From Williamwhitmania taraxaci (GTDB lineage: Bacteria > Bacteroidota > Bacteroidia > Bacteroidales > Williamwhitmaniaceae): a DNA stretch of 32,174 nt. Positions 1 to 8,913 of the stretch are shown one piece after another. The stretch covers positions 1-32,174 of the forward strand of contig NZ_FMYP01000018.1 of the NCBI RefSeq assembly GCF_900096565.1. Direction: 5' to 3'. The position numbers were made by a program, and so were the translations under genes. Position 1 is the stretch's first letter. Each line of letters opens with the position of its first letter. The notes under the pieces were generated by a model that was not told where the DNA came from, made no database searches, and saw only the letters and a list, made by a program, of their open reading frames with translations.

Positions 1-1
1 A

Positions 2-307
2 ACAAATGGTATGGTTGAAAGAGCAAATGGAACCATTAAAAACAATACGATTAAAAGAACTGAATACAATAATAAGGATGAAATGCAAAAAGGCTTAATT
101 GAGTTTTTGATGTATTATATTCTCTACCGAAGACACGGAGGTTTAAGAAAAGAACTTAATGTGAAAACACCTTTTCAAGCTATCGAAAAATGGTTCGAAA
201 TTAAACCGGAAATATTTTTACAAGAACCTGATGAGTTTAAAAATAAAGTTTTATCTTTGAAATATATTAATCAAACAAGTTGTCATAAACAATCTTGTGA
301 AACTTGA
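2..307 (+). CDS. IS481/IS3-like transposase, C-terminal part (cut by window edge)
   Basis: This is the C-terminal end of a DDE-type integrase/transposase; the reading frame is open from the left window edge, so the true start lies outside. The first residues read T-N-G-M-V-E-R-A-N-G-T-I-K, a close match to the region around the last catalytic Glu of rve-core transposases of the IS481/IS3 group, in which the Glu sits in an N-G-x-x-E-R motif. A later stretch, YRRHGGLRKE, resembles the 'Y-N-x-x-R-x-H-x-x-L' segment that follows in these enzymes. The protein ends at a TGA at 305-307. It was presumably able to cut and join IS ends if the upstream part is intact, which cannot be seen here. It lies 104 bp before cheW on the same strand. 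The family is fairly certain, the exact IS family less so. Confidence 0.75.
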   Translation, partial: TNGMVERANGTIKNNTIKRTEYNNKDEMQKGLIEFLMYYILYRRHGGLRKELNVKTPFQAIEKWFEIKPEIFLQEPDEFKNKVLSLKYINQTSCHKQSCET

Positions 308-411
308 CAGTTAAGTATAGTTTTTAGTCTAAATATTAACTATTTTGGCAATTAAATATGCTGATAATCAAGTAACTGATGTATAACAATTAATCGATAG
401 GAGAGAATAAT

Positions 412-936
412 ATGAGCGATGTTGACATTTCAAAGTCCAACTCTTATTTGTCATTTAATCTTGGAGAAGAGGAGTTTGCAGCACATGTAGGAAAGGTGTT
501 GAATATCTTAGAGATGATTAAAATCACGGAAGTTCCAATGGCCCCGGCATATATGAAAGGGGTAATCAACCTAAGGGGCGCTGTTCTTCCAGTAATCGAT
601 ACTCGTGTGAAATTTGGTATGTCGGCAACGGTTTATACACCAAATACCTGTATCGTTGTGCTTGATATTGATATGGATGGCGATTCAGTGCATGTTGGAG
701 CATTGGTGGATTCGGTGCAAGCTGTGCTTGAAATTCCAAGCGAAGGAATACTGCCTCCACCAAGCATAGGCAGCCGGTACAAATCTGAGTTTATCGAAGG
801 CGTTGCTAATATTGACGATCGATTTGTGATGCTTTTGAATATGGACATGGTATTTTCATCGATGGAACTTTCTGCAATGAAGGAAACAACGGAGGAGACT
901 GCTAGGACTGTTAATGTTGAGCAGGTTAGCGAGTAA
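412..936 (+). CDS. cheW: Chemotaxis coupling protein CheW
   Basis: CheW is the cytoplasmic adaptor that links methyl-accepting chemotaxis proteins to the kinase CheA. The 174-residue length and the opening SNSYLSFNLGEEEFA, then KVLNILEMIKITEVPMAPAY, KGVINLRGAVLPVIDTR, and the VHVGALVDSVQAVLEIP segment follow the CheW SH3-like double barrel in order. The Arg in NLRG corresponds to the conserved receptor/CheA-contacting Arg. ATG at 412 is preceded by a good purine-rich site (aggagagaa, about 399-407). The gene heads the visible chemotaxis cluster, directly after the transposase tail. The C-terminal tail of about 20 residues, rich in Glu and Thr, is probably disordered. Identification is secure. 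Confidence 0.96.
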   Translation: MSDVDISKSNSYLSFNLGEEEFAAHVGKVLNILEMIKITEVPMAPAYMKGVINLRGAVLPVIDTRVKFGMSATVYTPNTCIVVLDIDMDGDSVHVGALVDSVQAVLEIPSEGILPPPSIGSRYKSEFIEGVANIDDRFVMLLNMDMVFSSMELSAMKETTEETARTVNVEQVSE

Positions 937-967
937 ATTCGATTGATGCTTTTCTTCGTTTTTTGCT

Positions 968-1006
968 GTTCGCATCATTGAAATTGCTTTGGTGCGAACT
1001 TTCTTT
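968..1006 (+). terminator. Possible terminator/attenuator after cheW
   Basis: GTTCGCA (968-974) and TGCGAAC (993-999) form a 7-bp stem with an 18-nt loop, followed by a T-rich stretch (tttctttgttt). It would end or attenuate cheW transcripts before the downstream outer-membrane gene. The T-tract is interrupted, so it may be only partial. Confidence 0.4.
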
Positions 1007-1028
1007 GTTTAAATCTTAAATCTTATCT

Positions 1029-2291
1029 ATGGGTAAAATTTTATCATCAGTAATTCTGCTAGTTGTATTTACAAGCCTTGCGGGCAATGCACAGGAAAAG
1101 GATTCATTGAAAATGAAGATGAATGGTTTCATACGATTTGATTACTGGAATGATACAAGGGTTACCGATGAGGCAATTGAGGGTATTTTCTCGCTTGTTC
1201 CGTCCCCCCAAGTAATGGATAACTATGGAAACGATCTTAATGAAAAGTCTAGTGCCAATGCACTTGCAGTTTCGTCGAGGGTAAAGTTGGCTATCTCTGG
1301 AACAAGAGTCTTAGGGGCTGCTGCATCAGGCTTACTCGAGGCCGACTTTACTGGTACTGCCGGTTCTAGTCGTGTTCGACTCCGACATGCTGCTATCACT
1401 TTAAACTGGACTCGATCTTCGCTTTTGATGGGATCGTATTGGCATCAGATGGTTGTTGCAGATGCATTTCCCTCCATCATTTCCCTCAGTACGGGTGCTC
1501 CCATTCAAAGTTTCAACCGGAGCCCACAGGTCACTTATACCTATAAAATCAACAGTTCACTGCAGGCTACTGGCTCAGCTGCATGGGAAAGCGACTATAC
1601 GAGTACTGGTCCCGATGGTGCCTCTTCAAAGTATTTAAGGTTTTCGTCTTTGCCCGATTTTACCGTGCATTTACGGTATTCAATTTCGAACTTTATGATC
1701 GGAGTTTTGGGTGAAGCGTTCTGGATTCAACCACGCCTCTTTACTACAAAGCCAGGAATACCGCCAGGATTACCCACTTTAAAAAAACAAACAAACACGC
1801 TATTAGGCTCTTATTCTTACCAAGGTTATATGAAATATTCTAATAGTAGATTTTTCGTTCTTGGAAAAGCAACGGTTGGACAAAACTTAGTTCATCACCT
1901 AATGATTGGAGGCTATGGAACGTCCAGCATTGACCCCATTATTGGATCGGAAACTTACTCACCGTTTACTCATCTCTATTCCTTCCTTAATGTTGGATAC
2001 GGTTCAACGATAAAACCTTCAATCTTTATTGGATACGCAAGGAATTTGGGTACCTCGGAGGAACTGGTTGGAGATATCAAAAACGTATATGGCCGAAGCC
2101 TGAATATTGCATCTTTGTGGCGTATTGCGCCCAACATTTCATGGACCATTAAGAACCTGATGCTCGCTGGGGAAGTTGAATACACCAATGCCGAGTATGG
2201 AAATCTCGTATTTCCATCCAAAGGGAAGATTACAGATACCTATCATGTTTCTAATACTCGATTTCTTTTTATTGCACAGTATAATTTCTAA
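1029..2291 (+). CDS. Predicted outer-membrane beta-barrel protein (porin-like)
   Basis: A 420-residue exported protein. Residues 1-21 form a signal peptide (hydrophobic ILSSVILLVVFTSLAG, cleavage probably after the A-G-N-A at 18-21, before QEK). The rest has alternating hydrophobic/polar strands rich in Gly, Ser, Tyr and Asn (for example HAAITLNWTRSSLLMGSYW and YSFLNVGYGSTIKPSIFIGY) and ends in Phe (RFLFIAQYNF). These are features of BamA-folded outer-membrane barrels. It resembles the DcaP-like/porin group seen in Bacteroidetes, but I cannot name a substrate. It sits between cheW and a receptor gene, an unexpected place for a porin. No cytoplasmic or enzymatic motif is seen. The barrel call is confident, the function unknown. 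Confidence 0.7.
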   Translation: MGKILSSVILLVVFTSLAGNAQEKDSLKMKMNGFIRFDYWNDTRVTDEAIEGIFSLVPSPQVMDNYGNDLNEKSSANALAVSSRVKLAISGTRVLGAAASGLLEADFTGTAGSSRVRLRHAAITLNWTRSSLLMGSYWHQMVVADAFPSIISLSTGAPIQSFNRSPQVTYTYKINSSLQATGSAAWESDYTSTGPDGASSKYLRFSSLPDFTVHLRYSISNFMIGVLGEAFWIQPRLFTTKPGIPPGLPTLKKQTNTLLGSYSYQGYMKYSNSRFFVLGKATVGQNLVHHLMIGGYGTSSIDPIIGSETYSPFTHLYSFLNVGYGSTIKPSIFIGYARNLGTSEELVGDIKNVYGRSLNIASLWRIAPNISWTIKNLMLAGEVEYTNAEYGNLVFPSKGKITDTYHVSNTRFLFIAQYNF

Positions 2292-2402
2292 ATAACTCAT
2301 TTTTTGCAAAAGGCATTCAACCACCTCAGCCAAATGTTACGCTTTTGAATGATTATATGGCCGTTTAAGCCGATTTGTTAAACCATTTAAATCCTGTGAA
2401 CT

Positions 2403-3119
2403 ATGAAAAAGATGATTTTCCTTTTTGCATCAATTTTTTTTGCTCTTCCATCAATTGGGCAAGAACCAGGGAGTGTTTCTTCCAGTAAGATCGACCTCAA
2501 TGTCGATGTGGTTAGTCGTTATGTTTGGCGTGGGCTTCTTTATAATGCCTCTCCAAATATTCAGCCTACGTTAAGCTATACGAAGAGTGGTTTTTCCATT
2601 GGAAGTTGGGGATCCTATGGTTTATCCAGTCAGTATGCCGAAGTCGATTTCTTTGCATCGTATTCCACTGGGCCGCTCACCTTTTTAGTTTATGATTACT
2701 TTAACGAGGATGAAGGCGATCTTCAGGCAAATGACTTCTTTAACTATAAGGAAAAAATAACGGCTCATGCTGTTGAAGGATCGATATTTTACACTGGGGG
2801 TGACGGCTTTCCTATTAAATTAACGGCTGCAATGTTCGTTTATGGTAATGATCGAAACCCAGATAACGGTGATCAATACTACAGCACCTATTTTGAGTTA
2901 GGTTACCCCTTAAATGTTGCCGATCACCCTCTAGATATATTCATTGGTGGAACTCCTCAAAAGGGTCTTTACCATTCCGATGCCGGAATTGTTAATATAG
3001 GGTTATCTACTACGAAGGAGTTAGAAATCTCTGACCGCTTTAAACTTCCTATTAAAGCTACTCTCTCAGTAAATCCGAGCGCGGATAATGTTTTCTTGGT
3101 TATCGGAATGACTTTTTAA
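2403..3119 (+). CDS. TorF-like/Gcw_chp family outer-membrane protein
   Basis: A 238-residue exported protein with a signal peptide at residues 1-19 ([19 protein letters not shown], then QEP). The mature N-terminus, with [18 protein letters not shown], then [20 protein letters not shown] and a [11 protein letters not shown] segment, matches the Gcw_chp/TorF family of small porin-like barrels, which typically begin with a 'D/N[10 protein letters not shown]' strand. It ends in Phe (LVIGMTF), the usual outer-membrane sorting signal. It lies 20 bp before the receptor gene and is very likely cotranscribed with it. Known members are annotated only as putative porins, so substrate and link to taxis are unknown. 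Confidence 0.72.
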   Translation: MKKMIFLFASIFFALPSIGQEPGSVSSSKIDLNVDVVSRYVWRGLLYNASPNIQPTLSYTKSGFSIGSWGSYGLSSQYAEVDFFASYSTGPLTFLVYDYFNEDEGDLQANDFFNYKEKITAHAVEGSIFYTGGDGFPIKLTAAMFVYGNDRNPDNGDQYYSTYFELGYPLNVADHPLDIFIGGTPQKGLYHSDAGIVNIGLSTTKELEISDRFKLPIKATLSVNPSADNVFLVIGMTF

Positions 3120-3138
3120 TGTCTTAAAAAACAATAAT

Positions 3139-5223
3139 ATGAGCCGCAAATTTGTTTCAATAAAGACAAGGATAGCCCTACTGGTTGGGGCTGGTGTATT
3201 CTTGCTTTCGGGGATTTTAATCACCATTTCTACCTACAATTCGCTAAAAACAGCCACAGTTAGTTCCACCGAGATATCTAACCAGATGGCGGTTACTTAT
3301 GCAAATCAAGTGGTGGATAAGATGGATGACGCTATGTCTGCCGCACGATCGCTCGCACATGCACTTAGTGGTGTGATTGGTAAAAATGTTTCTAGGCAGG
3401 CGATCCAGCAGATGGCTGGTAGTATTTTATTGGGTGATGAAGATTTTTTAGGTTATACTGTTTGCTTCGAACCCAATGCTTATGATGCAAAGGATGCGTT
3501 TTTCGCCAATAAACCTGGACACGACAATACAGGTAGATTCGTATCCTACATGACGAAGAACGGTTCTGGTGGATTTGTTGTAGAGCCCTTAGTGGACTAT
3601 GAAAACGAATCTGCGGCTCCTTGGTATTGGATACCCATGCGCACCATGAAGGAATTTGTTACCGAACCTTTAATGTATCCAATCCAGGGAAAAAATGTTT
3701 ATATGGTTTCCTTTATGTGCCCAATTATTACCAATGGGAAATTTGTGGGAGTGACCGGTGTCGATTTATCTATTAACTATTTGCAAGACATGGTCGTTAA
3801 GGCCAATGTTTTTGATGGTCATGGAAACTTTGATATTGTGTCACATCAAGGGGTGTTTGCTGCAAATTCAGGAAACCCCGACTTTGTTGGCAAAAATATA
3901 TTGGAGCAGAAGAATATAGGTGCCGAAGATCAGTTAGTCGATATCGAAAAAGGGAATAGCCTTACACGAATCGACAACGGTATCCTAAAAGCGTTTGTGC
4001 CTGTGATAGTTGGACGTTGTCCCACCGCATGGCAAGTGTCTATTAGTGTACCAGTAGACTACATCACCCAAGAAGCCCGTGCTCAAATGATTTACCAAAT
4101 GATTATTGGGATTATTCTCCTTGTTGTAGCCATTTTCATTCTTGTGCTTTTGCTGAGCAGGTATATTTCACCAATTGTAGCTCTCTCTCAAGTTGCAAAG
4201 GAGGTTTCGTCTGGTAATCTCATGGTCGAGATTGAGAAAAAACGATCCAATGATGAAGTTGGAGAACTGAGTGACTCGCTGGCTGAAATGGTTAAAAACC
4301 TACGCGAAATTATTACGGGTATTTTGGTCTCTGCCGATAATATAGCCTCTGCCGGGCAGGAGTTAAGTACCGGATCACAGCAACTATCAGAGGGAAGTAG
4401 CGAACAAGCCTCCTCGGTTGAAGAGGTAAGCGCATCCATGGAAGAAATGGTTGCTTCTATTCAACAAAATACGGATAATGCACGCCAAACTGAAAAGATA
4501 AGCCAGCAAGCAGCAGTGGGTGTTAAAAAAGGATACGATGCCTCTACAACGGCAATTGGTTCGATGAAGAGCATTGCTGATAAGGTTAGTATCATTACCG
4601 ATATTGCATTTCAAACCAACATTCTCGCTCTAAATGCAGCAGTGGAAGCTGCGCGTGCAGGTGAGCATGGACGTGGATTTGCTGTGGTGGCAGGAGAGGT
4701 TCGTAAGCTAGCAGAGAGAAGTCGCCAAGCTGCCGATGAAATTATACATCTATCACATGGTGGCGTTGCTGTGGTTGAAGAAGCTGGACGTGAGTTAAAC
4801 TCGGTTGTTCCACAAATCGATAACACATTTCATCTGGTTCAGGAGATTGCTGCCTCCAGCCTGGAGCAAACCAACGGTGCAGAACAAGTAAACTCCGCAA
4901 TTCAACAACTTAACACACTAACGCAGCAAAATGCCTCCCTATCCGAGCAATTGGCAACTAGCGCTGAAGAACTTTCGGGGCAAGCAACTCAACTAAAGGA
5001 TTATGTTACCCGATTTAAACTGGAGGATACAACTACAATGGCTTTTTCGGGTAAGGTTAAATCCCATTTGAATCTTGAGGGAAAGCCTAAAAAAACATTC
5101 TCGGAAATAGTTAAGAAAAAAACAGTTGCCCCATACAAACCTATGAAACCAGTAAGCAAGAGCAGTGGAGTTAATTTGAGTATGCCCCCATCAAAAGAAG
5201 ATGATGGTTATGAGAAATTCTAA
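3139..5223 (+). CDS. Methyl-accepting chemotaxis protein with dCache sensor domain
   Basis: A 694-residue transmembrane chemoreceptor that senses a periplasmic ligand and controls CheA. The first membrane helix is at about residues 10-30 ([20 protein letters not shown]), followed by a periplasmic region of about 285 residues with dCache features (WYWIPMRTM, then [13 protein letters not shown]). The second helix is near 318-340 ([20 protein letters not shown]), then a HAMP domain to about 395, and the long signalling coiled coil. The hairpin tip reads [20 protein letters not shown] followed by [20 protein letters not shown], the near-invariant kinase-control region. Glu/Gln-rich heptads on both sides are likely methylation and deamidation sites for CheR, CheB and CheD encoded just downstream. 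The C-terminus (about 640-694) is a Lys/Pro-rich linker ending YEKF, without an NWETF-type CheR-docking pentapeptide. Ligand unknown. Confidence 0.95.
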   Translation: MSRKFVSIKTRIALLVGAGVFLLSGILITISTYNSLKTATVSSTEISNQMAVTYANQVVDKMDDAMSAARSLAHALSGVIGKNVSRQAIQQMAGSILLGDEDFLGYTVCFEPNAYDAKDAFFANKPGHDNTGRFVSYMTKNGSGGFVVEPLVDYENESAAPWYWIPMRTMKEFVTEPLMYPIQGKNVYMVSFMCPIITNGKFVGVTGVDLSINYLQDMVVKANVFDGHGNFDIVSHQGVFAANSGNPDFVGKNILEQKNIGAEDQLVDIEKGNSLTRIDNGILKAFVPVIVGRCPTAWQVSISVPVDYITQEARAQMIYQMIIGIILLVVAIFILVLLLSRYISPIVALSQVAKEVSSGNLMVEIEKKRSNDEVGELSDSLAEMVKNLREIITGILVSADNIASAGQELSTGSQQLSEGSSEQASSVEEVSASMEEMVASIQQNTDNARQTEKISQQAAVGVKKGYDASTTAIGSMKSIADKVSIITDIAFQTNILALNAAVEAARAGEHGRGFAVVAGEVRKLAERSRQAADEIIHLSHGGVAVVEEAGRELNSVVPQIDNTFHLVQEIAASSLEQTNGAEQVNSAIQQLNTLTQQNASLSEQLATSAEELSGQATQLKDYVTRFKLEDTTTMAFSGKVKSHLNLEGKPKKTFSEIVKKKTVAPYKPMKPVSKSSGVNLSMPPSKEDDGYEKF

Positions 5224-5539
5224 TGTTTGCTATGTAACTTAGGGCTTAATGTATGCAATAATGGAGACAGTAGTAACTTGCTGTCCCATTATTGTTTTTG
5301 TAACGAACGTATATTGGTTCATTATATCGCCATTTTACTTAAGAGATAAGGCAGCAATTTGTAATCCTAAAGTTTTTCAGGTTAAAAAGTCTTCGCGATC
5401 GAAACAAATTGTGTTTTCAAAAAAAAAGGATGCTGAAGGTTCGCATTTCTAAAGAGTTTAAGCTAAATTGCAATTTGAGACAGTATTAATCATGATTGAG
5501 GAAACGTTTTCTATATTTTAATAAGCCACCTTAGCGAAT
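5224..5539. other. 316-bp intergenic region before cheR
   Basis: No convincing gene. A 67-codon open frame at 5249-5452 has no recognisable domain, no ribosome site and an odd Cys/Lys-rich composition, so I do not call it. There is no strong hairpin with a T-tract and no clean TAnnTTTG promoter. The region may hold an uncharacterised promoter for the cheR-cheD-cheB group. Confidence 0.5.
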
Positions 5540-6394
5540 ATGGATCCTTTATTGAATAGTATATACAATGCACAACTTACCGACGAAGAATTTCGACGGT
5601 TAAGTGAGTTTATTTACAATGAGAGTGGGATAAAGATGCCTCCCATTAAGAGAATAATGTTACAGAGTAGACTTCAGAAGCGCCTTCGCGAACTTAAGAT
5701 GCAGACCTTCAAGGAGTATTGCGATTGTGTTTTCAGCAAAGCTGGTCAAATGAGTGAGATCATACATATGTTGGACGTAGTTAGCACCAATAAAACTGAC
5801 TTTTTCCGAGAAGCGGTTCATTTTGACTTTCTTACTTCTGATGTCCTCCCAAGTTTTCATCAAAATGGGACCGGAAATCGAGTTATGAAAGTTTGGAGTG
5901 CTGGCTGTTCCAGTGGAGAGGAACCATATACAATATCTATTGTTCTTTCCGATTTTGCAGAAAAACATCCTGGCTTTGACTTTTCTATTTTGGGAACGGA
6001 TCTCTCAACGACAATACTTCAGAAAGCAGTAGATGCCGTTTATCGCATCGATCGAGTGGAAGCTATTCCGTTGGAAATGAAGAAACGTCACTTCCTGAAG
6101 AGTAAGGACTCCGTGAATCAAACTGTTAAACTCGCCCCTCACATTCGAAAAAAAGTGCGATTTGCAAGGTTGAATTTTGTGGATAGCACCTATGATGTAG
6201 GCGAAATGTTCGATGTCGTATTCTGCCGTAACGTTCTGATTTATTTTGATAGACCAACACAAGAGCGAGTTATAACGAAACTCTGTAGTCGACTCAAACC
6301 AGGTGGATATTTTTTCTTGGGCCACAGCGAGTCAATTATGAATATGGACGTACCGTTGGTGCAGGTGAAACCAACTATTTTCAAACGTGTGTAA
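5540..6394 (+). CDS. cheR: Chemotaxis protein methyltransferase CheR
   Basis: CheR uses S-adenosylmethionine to methylate glutamates of chemoreceptors in the cytoplasm. The 284-residue protein has the all-alpha N-terminal domain (residues 1-75, with FRRLSEFIYNESGIKMPPIK and a basic helix MLQSRLQKRLREL that contacts receptor helices). The Rossmann methyltransferase domain follows: TNKTDFFREAVHF, the SAM-binding motif VWSAGCSSGEEPYTISIVL, SILGTDLSTTIL, FDVVFCRNVLIYFD, and the terminal LKPGGYFFLGHSESI. All these are CheR hallmarks. The gene is 26 bp before the kinase-like gene and opens a tight run of genes through the DUF4407 gene. Confidence 0.96.
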   Translation: MDPLLNSIYNAQLTDEEFRRLSEFIYNESGIKMPPIKRIMLQSRLQKRLRELKMQTFKEYCDCVFSKAGQMSEIIHMLDVVSTNKTDFFREAVHFDFLTSDVLPSFHQNGTGNRVMKVWSAGCSSGEEPYTISIVLSDFAEKHPGFDFSILGTDLSTTILQKAVDAVYRIDRVEAIPLEMKKRHFLKSKDSVNQTVKLAPHIRKKVRFARLNFVDSTYDVGEMFDVVFCRNVLIYFDRPTQERVITKLCSRLKPGGYFFLGHSESIMNMDVPLVQVKPTIFKRV

Positions 6395-6419
6395 CCATCA
6401 ATTCTAAACTAGCCCCAAT

Positions 6420-7322
6420 ATGAAAAAGCTTTCAGACGAAGAATTGATAAGTGAGCTGACAAAACGCTTTGAGGAGAATAGAAAGTCATTTCAAGAGTTA
6501 AAAGACCTCAATGACGAATTGCGGCTTGTGAATAAAAAACTGGAGGAGAGTGAGTCATTAAAGAGCCACTTTATTTCAAATATTACCAACGAGATTGTAA
6601 ATCCTTTTACTTCCATAATTGGTTTGTCGAGAACGATACTTGAGGTTGATAAGGAAAACTGGAAAAAGGTCATTTCAATGGTGGCACTGATTCATTCCGA
6701 GGCTTTTTCGCTCGATTTTCAACTCCGAAACATATTTGTTGCGGCAAAAATTGAAGCTGGGGAGATTAATCCCGAATTTGTGAAAGCGGACATTCATAAC
6801 CTAATGGATGGTGTTGTTGCCAATTTTAAGCATGAGGCCCAGAAAAAAAGGTGCGAGATTAAGTTGATTTTCGATATTGAGGGATATTCGAGTGTCGGTC
6901 CCTATGATTTCAAAACCGATCCGGAAAAATTCAAGTTGATTATCTCTAATTTATTGAGCAATGCCGTTAATTTTTCGTTCGAAGATAGCGAAGTTGTTAT
7001 AACGGTGTCTCGAAGTGAAGATATTCTTCGGGTTTCCGTGAAAGATTTTGGTTCTGGAATTTCGGAGAAAAATCAGCAGATAATATTCGATCGGTTTAAG
7101 CGTGTTGATTCAGGCATTAATTCCATGAATAGAGGTCATGGTCTTGGTCTGTCTATAAACAAGTCGCTTTTGGATGTGTTAAATGGTAGCATTGAAGTTG
7201 TATCCTCGTTAGGTAACGGGGCTACCTTTACCATTTCTGTTCCCGAAGCAACAGAGGCCGGCGAGGGATACGCCAGCGATGCTGATGAGTTTTTCTTTGG
7301 TGATGAGCAACAGGTTTTCTAG
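6420..7322 (+). CDS. Histidine-kinase-like protein lacking the phospho-acceptor histidine
   Basis: A 300-residue cytoplasmic protein with no membrane segment. Residues 1-48 form a charged coiled coil; residues 45-115 match the HisKA dimerisation helix, and about 150-275 the HATPase_c domain. The ATP-binding boxes look intact: N box LIISNLLSNAVNF, G1 VKDFGSGISEKNQQIIFDRF, G2 GHGLGLSINKSLL. The H box reads FISNITNEIVNP where the family has F-I-S-N-I-S-H-E-I-R-T-P: residue 57 is Asn (codon AAC at 6588-6590), so the usual phosphorylation site is absent. It therefore cannot autophosphorylate in the standard way and may act as a dimerisation partner, a nucleotide-dependent scaffold or a phosphatase-type regulator. 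It lies between cheR and cheD with 26 and 6 bp spacing, so it probably belongs to the chemotaxis system. Confidence 0.85.
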   Translation: MKKLSDEELISELTKRFEENRKSFQELKDLNDELRLVNKKLEESESLKSHFISNITNEIVNPFTSIIGLSRTILEVDKENWKKVISMVALIHSEAFSLDFQLRNIFVAAKIEAGEINPEFVKADIHNLMDGVVANFKHEAQKKRCEIKLIFDIEGYSSVGPYDFKTDPEKFKLIISNLLSNAVNFSFEDSEVVITVSRSEDILRVSVKDFGSGISEKNQQIIFDRFKRVDSGINSMNRGHGLGLSINKSLLDVLNGSIEVVSSLGNGATFTISVPEATEAGEGYASDADEFFFGDEQQVF

Positions 7323-7328
7323 AGGATT

Positions 7329-7817
7329 ATGGACGAACTTCCCGTTCACTTTTTATACCCTGCCGCTATGTGGATTGAAAAACAACCACATCGGGTTCAT
7401 ACTATTTTAGGTAGTTGTGTGGCTGTGTGTCTTTACGATTCGGTTCTGAAAATAGGTGGAATAAATCATTATATGTTACCTTATTGGAATGGACAAGGAT
7501 TGGCTTCGCCTAAGTATGGCAATATTGCTATTGAAAAACTTGTGGAAAAGATGCTGTTTTTTGGTTGTAAAAAGGAGAACCTTCGAGCAAAAGTTTTTGG
7601 AGGGGGCGAGGTTATCGAGACCACATTTAACCAATTTCAGATTGGCGAACGCAATGTTAAGGTTGCGCAGGAAATGCTTAGGGAGCATGGGATTACTATT
7701 GCCGGATCGAGTTTGAGTGGGAAACTGGGGCGAAAGTTGGAGTTTAACACGCAAACAGGTGAGGTTCGGATGAAGTTTATCGAAAAACAGATTTTCAATC
7801 CTATTAAACCTAAATAA
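7329..7817 (+). CDS. cheD: Chemoreceptor glutamine deamidase CheD
   Basis: CheD deamidates specific glutamines of chemoreceptors to glutamate and in several species interacts with CheC. The 162-residue protein shows the family core: [15 protein letters not shown] with the catalytic Cys at residue 30, GGINHYMLP with the catalytic His at 47, then [25 protein letters not shown], and [21 protein letters not shown] with the typical GGKxGRK-like [11 protein letters not shown]. It starts 6 bp after the kinase-like gene and ends 10 bp before cheB, so translation is probably coupled. No cheC is visible in the window. Confidence 0.95.
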   Translation: MDELPVHFLYPAAMWIEKQPHRVHTILGSCVAVCLYDSVLKIGGINHYMLPYWNGQGLASPKYGNIAIEKLVEKMLFFGCKKENLRAKVFGGGEVIETTFNQFQIGERNVKVAQEMLREHGITIAGSSLSGKLGRKLEFNTQTGEVRMKFIEKQIFNPIKPK

Positions 7818-7827
7818 TTTATCGGAT

Positions 7828-8904
7828 ATGCAGCCAAAACTTAAAGTTTTAATTATTGACGATTCCGCTGTTGTTCGGCAAACCTTGAGCCATATTATTT
7901 CGAGCGATCCGGATTTAGAGGTTATGGCTACGGCATCCGATCCTTTTTTTGCTGCAAAAAAAATCGCCGAAAATGTTCCTGACGTTATTACCCTCGATGT
8001 AGAAATGCCTCGCATGGACGGGCTTACATTTCTTAAGAAGATTATGTCCCAACATCCAATACCCGTGGTGATTATTTCCAGTTTAACCGAAACTGGAACT
8101 GAAAGCGGGATACGAGCATTGGAGTATGGGGCCGTTGATATTATTACCAAACCTCAAATGAATACAAAACAGTTCATTGAGGAATCAAGGATTCGTATTT
8201 GTGATGCCATTAAGGCTGCTGGTGGTGCAAAAATTACTCGGCGTCGTTTTGTTGAGCCTCAAGCAATGGTAGTGGAACCGAAATTTTCGGCTGATGTTGT
8301 ATTACCCAAGGGAAGCCCAATTCACAGCATGTTGAAAACTACCGAAATCGTAGTTGCTGTAGGTGCTTCTACCGGTGGAACCGAGGCAATTAGTTTGTTC
8401 TTGCAAGCGCTTCCGCCCGATTGCCCTGGAATTGTTATTGTTCAGCATATGCCCGAAAAATTTACGACATCTTTCGCAAATCGGCTAAACGAAATTTGCA
8501 AAATTACGGTAAGGGAAGCAAAGGATGGAGATACTGTTATTCGAGGGCAGGCCTTAATTGCCCCAGGTAACTATCATATGCTTTTAAAGCGCAGTGGTGC
8601 GAAATACTACGTAGAGGTTACCGAAGGATCACTCGTCAATAGGCATAGACCATCGGTGGATGTGCTCTTTCGCAGTACTGCTCGATTTGCTGGTTCAAAC
8701 GCAATTGGCATTCTTATGACCGGAATGGGCGATGATGGTGCTAGAGGATTGCTGGAAATGAAGGAAGCCGGAGCTCGTACCGTTGCCCAAGATGAGAAAT
8801 CATGTGTGGTATTTGGTATGCCAAAAGAGGCAATTAAACTAGGTGCTGCCGATAAGGTGCTTCCGCTTGAAAGTATTGCTGCATATATATTAAAGCCATA
8901 TTAA
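7828..8904 (+). CDS. cheB: Chemotaxis response regulator, protein-glutamate methylesterase CheB
   Basis: CheB removes methyl groups from receptor glutamates and is activated by phosphorylation from CheA. The 358-residue protein has an N-terminal receiver domain (residues 5-120): acidic pair D11-D12, phospho-acceptor D57 in [13 protein letters not shown], and K108 in DIITKP. After a linker comes the methylesterase domain (about 172-358) with catalytic S181 in VGASTGG, H207 in VQHMP and D303 in TGMGDDGA. All residues needed for regulation and catalysis are present. It lies 10 bp after cheD and 9 bp before the DUF4407 gene. Confidence 0.97.
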   Translation: MQPKLKVLIIDDSAVVRQTLSHIISSDPDLEVMATASDPFFAAKKIAENVPDVITLDVEMPRMDGLTFLKKIMSQHPIPVVIISSLTETGTESGIRALEYGAVDIITKPQMNTKQFIEESRIRICDAIKAAGGAKITRRRFVEPQAMVVEPKFSADVVLPKGSPIHSMLKTTEIVVAVGASTGGTEAISLFLQALPPDCPGIVIVQHMPEKFTTSFANRLNEICKITVREAKDGDTVIRGQALIAPGNYHMLLKRSGAKYYVEVTEGSLVNRHRPSVDVLFRSTARFAGSNAIGILMTGMGDDGARGLLEMKEAGARTVAQDEKSCVVFGMPKEAIKLGAADKVLPLESIAAYILKPY

Positions 8905-8913
8905 CGAAGTGTT

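Noticed and set aside
304-309. TTGACA after the transposase, as a -35 box for cheW
   Set aside because: Bacteroidetes promoters use a different -33/-7 signal, and no fitting -7 box is at the right distance.
5249-5452. 67-codon open frame between the receptor gene and cheR
   Set aside because: No family resemblance, no ribosome site, composition unlike neighbouring genes; treated as intergenic.
7476-8150. 224-codon minus-strand open frame
   Set aside because: It lies wholly over cheD and cheB, which have complete catalytic motifs; a shadow frame.
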